NCBI GenBank assembly: GCA_910579175.1
Contig: CAJTTB010000002.1
Coordinates: forward strand, 140,215 to 204,214
Reading direction: 5' to 3'
DNA length: 64,000 nt
From: an uncultured Oscillospiraceae bacterium
GTDB taxonomy: Bacteria > Bacillota > Clostridia > Oscillospirales > Ruminococcaceae
Below, piece by piece: positions 25,151 through 35,293 of the stretch (the stretch's first letter is position 1; each line of letters starts with the position of its first letter). The notes beneath the pieces were generated by a model. It did not search any database. It was not told where the DNA came from and saw only the letters and a list, made by a program, of their open reading frames with translations. Made by a program: the position numbers and the translations under genes.

Positions 25151-26188
25151 ATGAAAAAATTAAGATTACTTGTTTTGGTATTGGCAATTGGTATGATTTT
25201 TACATCTTGCAGTACAAAGGATAAAAATAATACCTCTTCCAATCCAACTGGTAGCGGTGTTGTCAGTGATATTGTCAGTGGCGGAAAGGATATCGTCAGC
25301 GGTATCGAAAGCGGATCTGAAAAAGTTGTAAGCGGTATTGAAAGCGGTGTTGAAAGTATGATTCCAGGTGATAGAGACCATGACAACAGCACTGAAAATT
25401 CACGAATTGCCAGCGAGAATGCGTCAAACGACGCATCTCTCGATGCTGCTGCCAATGCCAATATCAATAAAAGTCAAATAGATTTTTCTTCCATTTCTTC
25501 ACTCAGCCAAGAAAAACATGGTTGGGGACAAGGAGTCGATGTAGATAATGACAACCGTCCGATTTCCTGTACTCAATTTCAGGATAAATATGGCAGTTTA
25601 AACGCACATTTTATTGAAGAAAATGATAAAAACATTTACTTAACATTTGACGAGGGCTATGAAAATGGGTATACTGCTCAAATACTCGATATACTTAAAG
25701 AAAAAAAGTGTCCCGCTGTATTTTTTGTAACGATGCCTTATGTCAAAGAAAATCCAGATTTAATCAAACGCATGATCGATGAAGGACATACCGTCGGCAA
25801 CCATTCAGTCAACCACCCTTCTATGCCAACGGTTGGTTTAGAACAAGCAGTAGAAGAAATTACACAATTACATGACTATGTAAAAGAAGAATTTCAATAC
25901 AACATGACTTTATTCCGTCCTCCAATGGGTGAATGGAGTGAACAGACACTTGCATTGACCAAACAATTGGGTTACGAAAGTCTATTTTGGAGTTTTGCTT
26001 ACAAAGATTGGGAAACCGACAATCAGCCAGATCCGACCACTTCTTTAGAGAAAATTACCAAGGCAGTTCACCCTGGTGCCATCTATTTATTACATGCCGT
26101 ATCTTCTACCAACACTGCCATTTTAGGGGACTTTATTGACCAGATTAGAAATCAAGGTTATGTATTTGCCAGTTATGAAAAGGCATAA
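25151..26188 (+). CDS. Polysaccharide deacetylase lipoprotein (PdaA-like)
   Basis: A 345-aa secreted lipoprotein. The signal peptide MKKLRLLVLVLAIGMIFTSC ends in a plausible though non-ideal lipobox with Cys20. Residues ~37-75 are a degenerate repeat rich in VSGIESG. The NodB deacetylase domain follows, with TFDEGYENGYT (~165-175) and the metal-binding NHSVNHPSMP. The TFDxGYENG form is typical of PdaA-type deacetylases, which remove the acetyl group from muramic acid on the way to muramic delta-lactam in spore cortex. Whether this one acts in sporulation is inference. GGAGG lies 9 nt before the ATG at 25151. Confidence 0.88.
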   Translation: MKKLRLLVLVLAIGMIFTSCSTKDKNNTSSNPTGSGVVSDIVSGGKDIVSGIESGSEKVVSGIESGVESMIPGDRDHDNSTENSRIASENASNDASLDAAANANINKSQIDFSSISSLSQEKHGWGQGVDVDNDNRPISCTQFQDKYGSLNAHFIEENDKNIYLTFDEGYENGYTAQILDILKEKKCPAVFFVTMPYVKENPDLIKRMIDEGHTVGNHSVNHPSMPTVGLEQAVEEITQLHDYVKEEFQYNMTLFRPPMGEWSEQTLALTKQLGYESLFWSFAYKDWETDNQPDPTTSLEKITKAVHPGAIYLLHAVSSTNTAILGDFIDQIRNQGYVFASYEKA

Positions 26189-26215
26189 ATTTTTTCATAT
26201 CACTATCTTTTCAGT

Positions 26216-26257
26216 AAAAATACCTTCAGATTTCATATAAATCTGAAGGTATTTTTT
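26216..26257. terminator. Bidirectional terminator between deacetylase and ftsZ
   Basis: Perfect 13-bp stem TACCTTCAGATTT/AAATCTGAAGGTA with 5-nt loop, flanked by A- and T-runs; serves both convergent transcripts. Confidence 0.9.
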
Positions 26258-26269
26258 AATACTGTATCA

Positions 26270-27403
26270 TTAGTTTCGATTGCGGAACAATTCCATAATT
26301 TGTTCAAAGCCCAATTCATTGCTTTCCAGTATTTTTTCCTCTATCTTTTTCTCTGGTGTAGCTTGTGAAGTCTGTGTTGGCGTTGAAGTCGGTTGTACTG
26401 AAATTACATTTTCAGTCTCTTTATCCCGAAACAAATTACTGTTCTCATTTTCAAATCCTGTTGCAATAACAGTCACACGCATTTCATCTTGTAAACTATC
26501 ATCAAATACAAGTCCCCAAAAAATATTGGCATCTGGATGAGCTGCTTCTGAAATAATAGAAGATGCTGTTTCTGCTTCGTCAAAAGCCAAATCAGAAGAA
26601 GCAGTAATATTAATTACAATGCCCCTTGCACCATCAATAGAAGTTTCCAACAATGGACTGGAAACCGCCATAGTTGCTGCTTCGTGTGCTTTGTCCTTAC
26701 CAGTACCGCTACCAACACCCATGTGTGCATATCCAGCGCCTTTCATAACAGCGCATACATCTGCAAAGTCCAAATTAATAAATCCTGGAACCTTAATCAA
26801 GTCAGAAATACTCTGTACACCTTGTCTTAATACATCATCCGCAGCAGCAAATGCATCTTTTAAAGAACGACATCTATCTGTAATCAATTTCAAACGCTCA
26901 TTTGGAATAACAACCAAAGAATCCACTCTTTCTGCCAACGCTGCGAGTCCTCTTTCTGCATTTGCCATACGGCGTTTTCCTTCAAACATAAAAGGTTTTG
27001 TTACAATACCAACTGTCAAGATGCCCAATTCTCTTGCAATTTCTGCCACGACTGGAGCCGCTCCCGTTCCGGTTCCGCCCCCCATTCCAGCAGTAATAAA
27101 AATCATTTGTGTTCCTTTTAACACCGCTTCAATTTCTTCTCGATTTTCTTCGGCAGCTTTTGCGCCTTTTTCCGGATCTCCTCCTGCCCCACGACCTTTT
27201 GTTAACTTATCACCAATGCGAATTTTATAGGTTGCTTTTGAAATATCTAAAATCGGCTGGTCGGTATTAATTGAAATAAACTCCACATTTTGAACTCCAC
27301 AATCAATCATACGGTTTACAGCATTACCGCCGCCGCCGCCTACACCAATTACTTTTATATTCACATCATCATTAGCCATGTTATCCAATGTAAAACCGCC
27401 CAC
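26270..27403 (-). CDS. ftsZ: Cell division protein FtsZ
   Basis: Tubulin-like GTPase that forms the division ring, 377 aa. It has the glycine-rich N-terminus [17 protein letters not shown], the tubulin signature [11 protein letters not shown], and the later [21 protein letters not shown] variable linker rich in Thr and Gln precedes a C-terminal peptide [12 protein letters not shown], which departs from the common DIP-FL-R pattern. I accept the GTG at 27403 as start because AGGAGG lies 8 nt upstream. It is the last gene of the dcw region, separated from ftsQ by ~470 nt, so it probably has its own promoter. No ftsA is adjacent. Confidence 0.98.
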   Translation of the reverse strand: MGGFTLDNMANDDVNIKVIGVGGGGGNAVNRMIDCGVQNVEFISINTDQPILDISKATYKIRIGDKLTKGRGAGGDPEKGAKAAEENREEIEAVLKGTQMIFITAGMGGGTGTGAAPVVAEIARELGILTVGIVTKPFMFEGKRRMANAERGLAALAERVDSLVVIPNERLKLITDRCRSLKDAFAAADDVLRQGVQSISDLIKVPGFINLDFADVCAVMKGAGYAHMGVGSGTGKDKAHEAATMAVSSPLLETSIDGARGIVINITASSDLAFDEAETASSIISEAAHPDANIFWGLVFDDSLQDEMRVTVIATGFENENSNLFRDKETENVISVQPTSTPTQTSQATPEKKIEEKILESNELGFEQIMELFRNRN

Positions 27404-27876
27404 GTATTTTTCCTCCTAAAATATATATTCAACATCTCAGCAAATCACAATTTACAAAAATACTATTTTATCTAAGACTACCATTTTTATTATACTATGT
27501 TTGCATTATAAAATCCAGTATTTTTTATGTACATGGTACAACAAATTCTGATTTGTTTTTTCAATTCTACCGATTTATTTTTAAATTGAATAAAAGTATA
27601 CTTTTTCATTCATCTATTTTTATGATGAAGATGAGTATTATTTCTTAATTTATTATCATATATGTAGATATAACTCTTATTATTATTTATTTTTTGTATG
27701 TTTCTACTGTTTTTACTGTGAACGAAAAAGTATGCTTTATCGTTCAAAATCAAATATTTTTTTATCATTCAAAAATATAGGATTTATTTCAACTACCAAT
27801 AGATGAAGCCTTTTTCACTTTCATACACAATTTTACATGAAAATTTTTTATTAAGCAAGTTACTATTTTTATGATT
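27404..27876. other. AT-rich ftsQ-ftsZ intergenic region
   Basis: About 470 bases, very AT-rich, without an ORF or strong inverted repeat. On the minus strand a TATAAT (plus 27492-27497) lies ~90 nt upstream of the ftsZ start, but no good -35 is correctly spaced, so the ftsZ promoter is only suggested. Confidence 0.4.
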
Positions 27877-28785
27877 TCATTCACTTGTTATTTCAGATGG
27901 CAAATCGTTTTTGTCCAATGGTTGTTGTGTATCTACTGGCAGTGCTGTTTGGTTGACGGCTTTGCCTTTGGCAATTTGATTGACCATTGTCATTGGCTGA
28001 AAACGAATCACACCTTCCGTTCTAACGTCTAATATACCCTCTTCTTTATGAATGCGTTCATCAATTACTTGTTTTATACAATCCAATTTATAATTTAAAT
28101 TTAGCATATTACCCAAATAGATAGTAACGCGATTTTCATAGCAAACTTTAATCTCATTGTTGCTATCAATTTCTAAAGCAGACACAGGTGAGATTTCCCT
28201 TTCTTCCATTCCCTGCAAAATCTTCTGTATTGATTGATATTGTTCATTCTCCGTAATAAAGTCTCCTAAAAACGAATTTGACAATGCTATTCCGGAAATC
28301 ACAAACAATTCTGGATAATCACTTAAATTTTCCACCTGTTCTATGATTCTTCCCCCTGTACTGACAATAAAATACTGTTGACCATTGTAAACAGCTGCTT
28401 GTGCTTGGGATGGAACTAGCTTAATTAACAATGTATCTGGCAATTTTCTATCAATAATAACATCATCTAAATCTACAGTTTGTTTGAGAATACCATCAGA
28501 TATTTCACCTAAATTGATACGAAATAGATTGTCACCAAGCTCTACCTGCGTATACTCTACTATCTGTTGTGGAGTTTGATTTTGCACCCCCTCTACAATT
28601 ATCTTTTGAGTATTAAAAAAAACAGTAACAGAAAGCGTGAAACCAGTCACAACAATTAAAACAAATATCAAGATATAATGCAATGTATAATTTTTTTTTC
28701 TTTTACGTTTATGATGTGTACTATTTACTTTTCGGGCTTCATCACGCATTTTTTTGGTTGACTTTTTGACCTTACCTTCGCCCAT
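27877..28785 (-). CDS. ftsQ: Cell division protein FtsQ/DivIB
   Basis: Bitopic divisome protein of 302 aa that scaffolds FtsL/FtsB-type partners at the septum. A highly basic cytoplasmic N-terminus (KKSTKKMRDEARK, HHKRKRKK) is followed by a single membrane helix (LHYILIFVLIVVTGFTLSVTVFF), then a POTRA domain beginning KIIVEGVQNQTPQQI, then the beta domain. The tail is rich in Gln, Pro and acidic residues. I chose the ATG at 28785 because GGAGG lies 5 nt upstream; the frame extends 4 codons further, over the Shine-Dalgarno itself. It follows murA by ~117 nt. Confidence 0.9.
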   Translation of the reverse strand: MGEGKVKKSTKKMRDEARKVNSTHHKRKRKKNYTLHYILIFVLIVVTGFTLSVTVFFNTQKIIVEGVQNQTPQQIVEYTQVELGDNLFRINLGEISDGILKQTVDLDDVIIDRKLPDTLLIKLVPSQAQAAVYNGQQYFIVSTGGRIIEQVENLSDYPELFVISGIALSNSFLGDFITENEQYQSIQKILQGMEEREISPVSALEIDSNNEIKVCYENRVTIYLGNMLNLNYKLDCIKQVIDERIHKEEGILDVRTEGVIRFQPMTMVNQIAKGKAVNQTALPVDTQQPLDKNDLPSEITSE

Positions 28786-28902
28786 TTGTTCCTCCAATCA
28801 TGACTGTTTTTCATAGACCTTCGATTGATGGTCTACCACTTTGCAAGCGACACCTTTAGAGGCAATTAAAATTTTGAAGTTTCATCAGATGATATGTACT
28901 CT

Positions 28903-30162
28903 TTATTCATCTACACGAGAGATATGAGCGCCTAAATTTCCAAAATCCGCTTCAATCTTCTCATAACCTCGGTCAATATGATAGATATTTTTAACAATTG
29001 TGATACCTTGTGCATTCAAGCCTGCCAATACCAATGCGGCACCACCGCGTAAATCTTCTGCATGTACGGTTGCCCCAGTTAATTTTGGTACACCTGTGCA
29101 AACTGCTACTTTTCCTTCTAACTTAATATCAGCACCCATGCGATTCAATTCAACGGAATGTTTATATCGGCTCTCAAAGATATTTTCAACAAAAATACTT
29201 GTGCCCTGTGCAATACTCAACGCTGCCATCACTGGTGCTTGTGCATCGGTGGGAAAACCAGGATAGGGCATGGTACGAATTGTCTTTACTGCGCAGGGTC
29301 TACCCTCCATTTTCAGTAAAACAAAATCATTTCCCTGACGAATTTGAGCACCTGTCTGTTCTAATACCGTTAAAACACCCTGTAAGTCACCTGTGTTGAC
29401 TTTATGTACACAGACCTCTCCACCTGTAATCACACTACCACAAAGATAAGTAGTCGCAACAATACGGTCCGGTATCACCCAATGTTCTGCCTGATGCAAA
29501 GACGAAACACCTGTGACAGTAATGACACTCTTTCCAGCTCCGTTAATATTTGCTCCACGGCGATTTAAATAATTTGCCAAATCTACAATCTCAGGTTCTT
29601 GAGCAGCATTATAAATTGTAGTGGTTCCTTCCCCCAACACACAAGCCAACAAAATATTCTCTGTTGCACCAACACTTGGAAAACTTAAAGAAATTTTAGT
29701 CCCCCGTATTTTATCTTTTACCTGACATCTTAAAAATCCGTGTTCGTCCTCAATCAAAACACCCAGTTTTTTCAAAGCATCTAAATGTAAATCAATTGGT
29801 CTTGGTCCTAATTCACACCCTCCAGGAGTAGACAATACAGCCTTTTTCATTCTGGAAATAATTGCACCCAAAAATACAATTGATGAGCGCATTTCCCTCA
29901 TAAGACTTTCTGGTATTGTAAATCCATCTACATTCCTTGCATCCACTACCAAAGTATCTTGTTCTCGCTGAATACGACAACCCAAATGTTCTAAAATGCG
30001 AACTGCAGCATCCACATCGGATAATTTAGGACAATTATGAATCACACTAATATCATTTCCCAACAATGTGGCAGCTAAGACAGGGAGTGCACTATTTTTA
30101 GCTCCTTGTACATCAATCTCTCCCTTTAATTTACTACCACCCTCAATGATCAATTTACTCAT
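28903..30162 (-). CDS. murA: UDP-N-acetylglucosamine 1-carboxyvinyltransferase
   Basis: First committed enzyme of peptidoglycan precursor synthesis; transfers enolpyruvate from PEP to UDP-GlcNAc in the cytoplasm. 419 aa, normal length. The catalytic cysteine, target of fosfomycin, is C116 in GGCELGPRPIDLH. The N-terminus LIIEGGSKLKGEIDVQGAKN and K22-N23 are as expected for the inverted alpha/beta barrel family, and the C-terminal LRGGAALVLAGL is conserved. It is placed between murG and ftsQ, as in many Clostridia; the 258-nt gap upstream may hold its own promoter, but none is convincing. Confidence 0.97.
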   Translation of the reverse strand: MSKLIIEGGSKLKGEIDVQGAKNSALPVLAATLLGNDISVIHNCPKLSDVDAAVRILEHLGCRIQREQDTLVVDARNVDGFTIPESLMREMRSSIVFLGAIISRMKKAVLSTPGGCELGPRPIDLHLDALKKLGVLIEDEHGFLRCQVKDKIRGTKISLSFPSVGATENILLACVLGEGTTTIYNAAQEPEIVDLANYLNRRGANINGAGKSVITVTGVSSLHQAEHWVIPDRIVATTYLCGSVITGGEVCVHKVNTGDLQGVLTVLEQTGAQIRQGNDFVLLKMEGRPCAVKTIRTMPYPGFPTDAQAPVMAALSIAQGTSIFVENIFESRYKHSVELNRMGADIKLEGKVAVCTGVPKLTGATVHAEDLRGGAALVLAGLNAQGITIVKNIYHIDRGYEKIEADFGNLGAHISRVDE

Positions 30163-30420
30163 TTATGTAACACCCTTTCTTATTTGTAAAGCAACTATTT
30201 TTAAAATTACCCTATTCTATGCTTCTCAAAAAGAGTTGGTGAAAAAATAAAGTAAAAACATCTATTTCCATTATATATATCGCAAGTTTTACCCAAAATT
30301 TCAACGAAAATAGATATAAATGATTTGTTAATTTACAAAAAAATACTTTTTTTCTTCTTAAAATATTGAATCCTAACGAATGATTACGACAATAAACTAA
30401 GTATTTATCAATCATTCCAC

Positions 30421-31533
30421 TTATATCGTCATCAATTCTTTGTAAATTTGTTTGGTGGTATCTAAAACAGCTAATTTTGAAGCGTTTTTACCCAATTCTT
30501 TTAGTTTATTTGGATAGCGATAAAGCTGTTCTATCATTTCTATAAAAGTTTCTTTTTGATAATTGTTTTCTTCGATCAAGAGTGCTGCATTGCGGTTGAC
30601 CAGCACCATTGCATTGTGATATTGATGATTTTCTGCCACATAAGGAGAAGGGACTAAAACAGAAGCCTTACCGGTGGCTTCTAATTCGCTCAGCGTCATT
30701 GCACCGCTGCGGCAAATAACCAAATCAGCGGCTGCCATACAATCTGCCATATTATCAATATATTCATTTACTATGATACCTGTATCAGAAGTCAAAGTCA
30801 AATTGCGTTCTTTTAATAGTTTGGGGAAAAGTTCTCTTCCAAGTTGTCCATAACCGTGAATATGATTGATTTTATGTTGTGTTCCATTCCATTGCATCAA
30901 ATCTGCTGCCATTTGATTGATCACAGACGCACCCAAACTTCCTCCAAAAGAAAGAACACACATTTTATTATCCAATCCCAGTGCTTGTCTTGATTTTTCC
31001 TTTGTTTTAAAAATAATATTCTCACGAACAGGATTTCCCACAACGACGCATTTTTTAGGTGTTTTCAAGTATTGTTTTGCCTCTTCTACCGCCAAAAAGA
31101 CCCTGTCCACTTTTTTGGCAAGAATTTTATTGGTCACTCCCGGAAACGCGTTTTGCTCATGAATGGCAGTTTTAATCTTGGCTTTGGTCGCTGCTAATAC
31201 AATTGGACCACTTACATATCCTCCGGTACCGATTACCAAATCTGGTTGATAATCCTTCACAATTTTTTTTGCTGCAAAATCAGAGGTCATCAAATAATAA
31301 GCCGATTTTAAATTATGTAATACATTTTCAAAAGACAAACTCCTGCGAAATCCTCCGACCTGAATGGGTGTAAAATCAAAACCAGCCTTTTTAACCAAAG
31401 TTGCTTCCATTCCCTTTGGTGTTCCAGCAAATAAAATTTCTGCTTTTTTATCCTGAGAACGAATATACTGCGCAATTGCAATTGCTGGATTGATATGTCC
31501 TCCAGTTCCACCGCCAGCTAATAATACTTTCAT
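30421..31533 (-). CDS. murG: Undecaprenyl-PP-MurNAc-pentapeptide GlcNAc transferase
   Basis: Peripheral membrane glycosyltransferase (GT28) that converts lipid I to lipid II. 370 aa. The N-terminal motif AGGGTGGHINPAIAIA is present, with GTGGYVSGP in the middle of the N-terminal domain, IHEQNAFPG, and in the C-terminal domain SFGGSLGA and the donor-binding CRSGAMTLSELEATG. It lies between ftsW and murA in the dcw cluster. Confidence 0.97.
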   Translation of the reverse strand: MKVLLAGGGTGGHINPAIAIAQYIRSQDKKAEILFAGTPKGMEATLVKKAGFDFTPIQVGGFRRSLSFENVLHNLKSAYYLMTSDFAAKKIVKDYQPDLVIGTGGYVSGPIVLAATKAKIKTAIHEQNAFPGVTNKILAKKVDRVFLAVEEAKQYLKTPKKCVVVGNPVRENIIFKTKEKSRQALGLDNKMCVLSFGGSLGASVINQMAADLMQWNGTQHKINHIHGYGQLGRELFPKLLKERNLTLTSDTGIIVNEYIDNMADCMAAADLVICRSGAMTLSELEATGKASVLVPSPYVAENHQYHNAMVLVNRNAALLIEENNYQKETFIEMIEQLYRYPNKLKELGKNASKLAVLDTTKQIYKELMTI

Positions 31534-31566
31534 GTAAAATTACTCCTTTTACTTATCATGGCAAAG

Positions 31567-31588
31567 GGGCGAATGATAATATTCGCCC
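31567..31588. other. Intercistronic hairpin between ftsW and murG
   Basis: Perfect 8-bp inverted repeat GGGCGAAT/ATTCGCCC with a 6-nt loop. There is no proper U-tract after it, so it is more likely an mRNA stability or processing element than a terminator. Confidence 0.45.
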
Positions 31589-31610
31589 ATCGTCTTTACA
31601 CATATATGAT

Positions 31611-32792
31611 TTAAGTCTTTTCTTCCAATGAATATCTCGATATATTTAAAATAATTCCCACTTCTGCCAACTGCATTGTAAGGGCAGTACCTCCATAACT
31701 GAAGAATGGTAAGCTAATTCCAGTATTGGGAATACTATTGGTTACAACTGCAATGTTTAACATCGCCTGAATGGCAATCTGAACCGTAATCCCAATCACC
31801 ATCATTGCTGCAAACTTATTAGGTGCTTTATTGGCAATTGCAAAACCACGATAAATTAAAAAGATAAACAGTAAAATAATTAAAATCGCACCTATCATAC
31901 CCAACTCTTCGCAGACAATTGCAAAGATAAAATCATTTTGCGGTTCAGGAAGATAAAGATATTTTTGTCTAGAATTTCCCAAGCCAAGACCCATCACTCC
32001 ACCTGAACCAATGGCCACCATAGACTGTACTGTCTGCCAGGAACGCCCCAATAAATCCGAAAATGGATCCAACCAAATCCGCACACGGTCTTGCATATAT
32101 TCAACGCCTTTCCAAAGGACAATTCCAGCCAATCCAGCGCCACCCAAAACAACCAATATGATAAACCAATATAATCTTGTTCCGCCCACGAACATCATAA
32201 CCAATACAATTCCACAGATAATAATCGTACCAGATAAGTGATGTTGTATCATCATCAACGCGATAACTGGTATCAATGCTAGCGCAAATGGGACAACTCC
32301 ATATTTCATCTTGTGCATCTGGTCATGATTTTTTGATACCAGTGCCGAACACACCACAATCATTGCAAACTTCATCACTTCAGAAGGCTGTATACTCATG
32401 CCTCCAATATAAAGCCATCGACCAGCTTTAAAACCATTCGAGATAACAACAATTGCCATCAAGCCCAATGCAACAATATAAATAAACAATGCCAAACGTT
32501 CATAAGAGAAATAAGGTGGAAATTTTGCCAAAAATATCATAATTGCAATTCCAGCCACCACATAAATCAAATGTTTTCTAATTGTATACAGGCTGTCACC
32601 ATGTTTTGCATAAGAACTCGCATAACTAGCTGAAAATACCATCACCACTCCAAATGCCAGTAAAACCAGAATAATCAGCAAAAATACCAAATCAACGGAA
32701 CCTTTCTTTCGTCTCATTCTTATTTTTGGAGGTGTTCTCTCTTTCATGATTGGTCTTTCTAATACTTCCTCTGAAGAATGTCTTCTTTGCAA
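31611..32792 (-). CDS. ftsW: FtsW/SpoVE-type lipid II polymerase (SEDS family)
   Basis: Multi-pass SEDS glycosyltransferase of 393 aa that polymerises lipid II together with a class B PBP. The basic cytoplasmic N-terminus (MKERTPPKIRMRRKKG) is followed by about ten membrane helices. Conserved features include the FSASYASSYAKHGDS region after helix 1, IQPSEVMKFA, the catalytic-loop region around DPFSDLLGRSWQTVQSMVAIGSGG (shown in part), and PFFSYGGTA near the C-terminus. The likely start is the TTG at 32792, 5 nt after AAGGTGAG. It pairs with the PBP at 36819. Whether it acts in division (FtsW) or in cortex synthesis (SpoVE) cannot be decided. Confidence 0.94.
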   Translation of the reverse strand: MQRRHSSEEVLERPIMKERTPPKIRMRRKKGSVDLVFLLIILVLLAFGVVMVFSASYASSYAKHGDSLYTIRKHLIYVVAGIAIMIFLAKFPPYFSYERLALFIYIVALGLMAIVVISNGFKAGRWLYIGGMSIQPSEVMKFAMIVVCSALVSKNHDQMHKMKYGVVPFALALIPVIALMMIQHHLSGTIIICGIVLVMMFVGGTRLYWFIILVVLGGAGLAGIVLWKGVEYMQDRVRIWLDPFSDLLGRSWQTVQSMVAIGSGGVMGLGLGNSRQKYLYLPEPQNDFIFAIVCEELGMIGAILIILLFIFLIYRGFAIANKAPNKFAAMMVIGITVQIAIQAMLNIAVVTNSIPNTGISLPFFSYGGTALTMQLAEVGIILNISRYSLEEKT

Positions 32793-32882
32793 ATGGTCTC
32801 ACCTTCTCCCAACTTTTTATGATTTATTTTATTACACTTACTATTTGCTAAAAATAGTTGAATATTCCCATTTTTTAAAAAA

Positions 32883-33884
32883 TCATATCGGTAATCCAAA
32901 AAAACCTATCACTCCAAAAATAGCAGATATCAAACAAAATACAACTACAATCTTAATTTCACTCCAGCCGGACATCTCAAAATGATGATGAATGGGGCTC
33001 ATTTTAAAAATCCGCTTTCCTGTTGTCTTAAAGCTAATCACCTGCAATATCACAGATAGCGCCTCAATAAAGTAAATAAAGCCAACTAGGATAATTAAAA
33101 TCGGGACATCTAAACCAAATGCCAACGCAACGACTAGACCACCCAAAAACATGGAACCTGTATCACCCATAAATACCTTAGCAGGATAAAAATTCCAAAC
33201 CAAAAATCCCAAACAACCCGCAGCAGTAGCGATTGATAAAATCTGCATATAGTCTTGATTCATCTTAGAGCTATAAATCATAAAGGCAATTGCTACAATA
33301 AATGTCACTGAAGAAGCCAATCCATCAATTCCATCGGTTAAGTTGACTGCATTTGTTGTGGCAATGATGACAAAAATCATAGCAGGGTAATAAAATAAAC
33401 TCAGATCCAACTGACCCACAAAGGGAATATCCACAATCGTAGACAATGTGCCAGAAATCTTTAAAACTGCCAAATAGGCTATTGAAAGAAACAGTTGTAT
33501 CAATAACTTTTGCTTTGCTTTTAACCCCAAATTTCTCTTTTTTACAACCTTGATATAATCATCTACATAACCCATCAATCCAAATCCAAATGCCATAATA
33601 AGTCCAGCAAACAACCTCACACATTGTGTGTTATTCACTCCAGATTGATTTACAGAAATCATGGTGATAAAACCCACAACAACGGCTGATATAATGCCAA
33701 TGATAAACATCATGCCTCCCATTGTAGGAGTACCCTGCTTGGCTTTGTGCCAAGTTGGTCCAATTTCTTTGATTGTTTGACCAAATTTTAATTTTCTTAA
33801 ATAAGGTATCAATACCTTTCCTAAAATTGCAGTTACCCCAAAGGCAACCAGTGCAGTGACAACTATCGCAATATCCTGCATATT
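32883..33884 (-). CDS. mraY: Phospho-N-acetylmuramoyl-pentapeptide transferase
   Basis: Polytopic membrane enzyme (333 aa) that makes lipid I from UDP-MurNAc-pentapeptide and undecaprenyl phosphate. It has GTPTMGG near the N-terminus, the DDYIKVVKKRNLGL acidic motif, NAVNLTDGIDGLA, and the HHHFE motif (SPIHHHFEMSG). I prefer the ATG at 33884; an earlier ATG at 33893 abuts its Shine-Dalgarno (AAAGGA) with no spacing. In most Firmicutes murD follows; here ftsW follows directly. Confidence 0.96.
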   Translation of the reverse strand, partial: NMQDIAIVVTALVAFGVTAILGKVLIPYLRKLKFGQTIKEIGPTWHKAKQGTPTMGGMMFIIGIISAVVVGFITMISVNQSGVNNTQCVRLFAGLIMAFGFGLMGYVDDYIKVVKKRNLGLKAKQKLLIQLFLSIAYLAVLKISGTLSTIVDIPFVGQLDLSLFYYPAMIFVIIATTNAVNLTDGIDGLASSVTFIVAIAFMIYSSKMNQDYMQILSIATAAGCLGFLVWNFYPAKVFMGDTGSMFLGGLVVALAFGLDVPILIILVGFIYFIEALSVILQVISFKTTGKRIFKMSPIHHHFEMSGWSEIKIVVVFCLISAIFGVIGFFGLPI

Positions 33885-33926
33885 TTCACTCATTCCTTTC
33901 TGATGTACATAACCGGATGTCCATAT

Positions 33927-35291
33927 TTACCGGTTTTTTGGAAATAACTGTTCAATCACTTGCTCCAATTTCATACCTCTACTCGCTTTAAAGATAATTG
34001 CATCTCCTGGTTGAATCAGCTCTTTTATATAGGATACCATATTTTCTCGATTCAGAAAATGGAAACATTTCCCATAGTTTACTTGTTTCGCCCCTTCAAA
34101 TATGTGTAATGCTTCTGTACCATAACATAATATTTCATCAAGCCCCGCTTTTGCCGCCATCTCTCCGACCTGATGGTGCATCTTTGCAGATTGTTCCCCC
34201 AATTCCAACATATCACCCAATACTGCAATTCTGCGCCCACTACAGGAAATGGAACCAATCACCCCAATGGCTGCCTGCATGGAATCTGGGCTGGCATTGT
34301 AACAATCTTCTATTACTTTAATACCATTATATTCTCTTACCCTTTGCCTCATACCAGAATTTTGATAGTTTAAATAGCTTTTTATAATCTGATTTGGTGT
34401 TAGACCAATTTCAATCCCCACCAAAAATCCGCTCAAGGCATTATAAACATTGTGAATTCCAATCACAGGTAATACTGCGGGATATTCTTTTTGCTGATAG
34501 CAGATAATAAATTCTGTTCCATCTTCCACCTGATGAATCTCTTTTGCAGTTACATCAGCAGGTTGTTCAATTCCAAAATAAAGTGCCCGCTCCTTTAAAA
34601 CATCCTTCATTTGAATTAATTTATCGTTGTCCGCATTTAAAATCAATTTTGCATCTGGCTTCATACCATCTAAAATTTCCAATTTTGCTCTTAAAATATT
34701 CTCTCTAGAACCCAGCTTTTCCATATGAGAAACACCGATATTGGTAATGACACCCAAATCTGGCTTTACCAGTTTTGAAAGATAACTGATTTCTCCCAAA
34801 GCAGACATTCCCATTTCAATCACTGCCCCAGTATCTTGTGTATGCAGTTCCAATAATGTTTTTGGTACCCCTATATCATTATTAAAATTCCCCTGTGTTT
34901 TTAATACTTGGTATTTTTCGCTCATAACAGTATATATCATCTCTTTGGTGGAGGTCTTTCCAACACTTCCTGTAACACCTACCACAAATACCGGGAATAA
35001 GCTGCGATAATAAGCGGCTAATTTTCCATATGCAACTTTGGTATTCTCTACCAAAATCAAAGGTTGTTTGGTTTCGATGGGCTTACTGCTGATTGCCGCT
35101 ACTGCTCCTGCGGCAAAAGCATCCAAAATAAATTCATGCCCGTCAAAGTGCTCTCCCTCGATTGCAATATATAAACACCCTGGTTGTATCGTTCGCGTAT
35201 CAGTTGAGACAGATAAAACTTCTTTTGTGCACTGTTGGGTCAAATTCCCCTTTACTGCATTGGCAATCTCCTGTAATGTTAAATGTTCCAA
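33927..35291 (-). CDS. murF: UDP-MurNAc-tripeptide-D-Ala-D-Ala ligase
   Basis: Cytoplasmic Mur ligase, 454 aa, that adds D-Ala-D-Ala to complete the pentapeptide precursor. The ATP-binding loop GVTGSVGKTSTKEM is present, with GNFNNDIGVP and the ligase signature NADND in the central domain, and a C-terminal domain containing EDCYNASPDSM. The start is a TTG at 35291 two bases after the murE stop, with GAGGG upstream in the murE end, so the two genes are translationally coupled. Confidence 0.95.
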   Translation of the reverse strand: MEHLTLQEIANAVKGNLTQQCTKEVLSVSTDTRTIQPGCLYIAIEGEHFDGHEFILDAFAAGAVAAISSKPIETKQPLILVENTKVAYGKLAAYYRSLFPVFVVGVTGSVGKTSTKEMIYTVMSEKYQVLKTQGNFNNDIGVPKTLLELHTQDTGAVIEMGMSALGEISYLSKLVKPDLGVITNIGVSHMEKLGSRENILRAKLEILDGMKPDAKLILNADNDKLIQMKDVLKERALYFGIEQPADVTAKEIHQVEDGTEFIICYQQKEYPAVLPVIGIHNVYNALSGFLVGIEIGLTPNQIIKSYLNYQNSGMRQRVREYNGIKVIEDCYNASPDSMQAAIGVIGSISCSGRRIAVLGDMLELGEQSAKMHHQVGEMAAKAGLDEILCYGTEALHIFEGAKQVNYGKCFHFLNRENMVSYIKELIQPGDAIIFKASRGMKLEQVIEQLFPKNR

Positions 35292-35293
35292 TA

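Noticed and set aside
26619..27230. 203-codon ORF antisense to ftsZ
   Set aside because: Shadow frame of ftsZ codons; no ribosome binding site.
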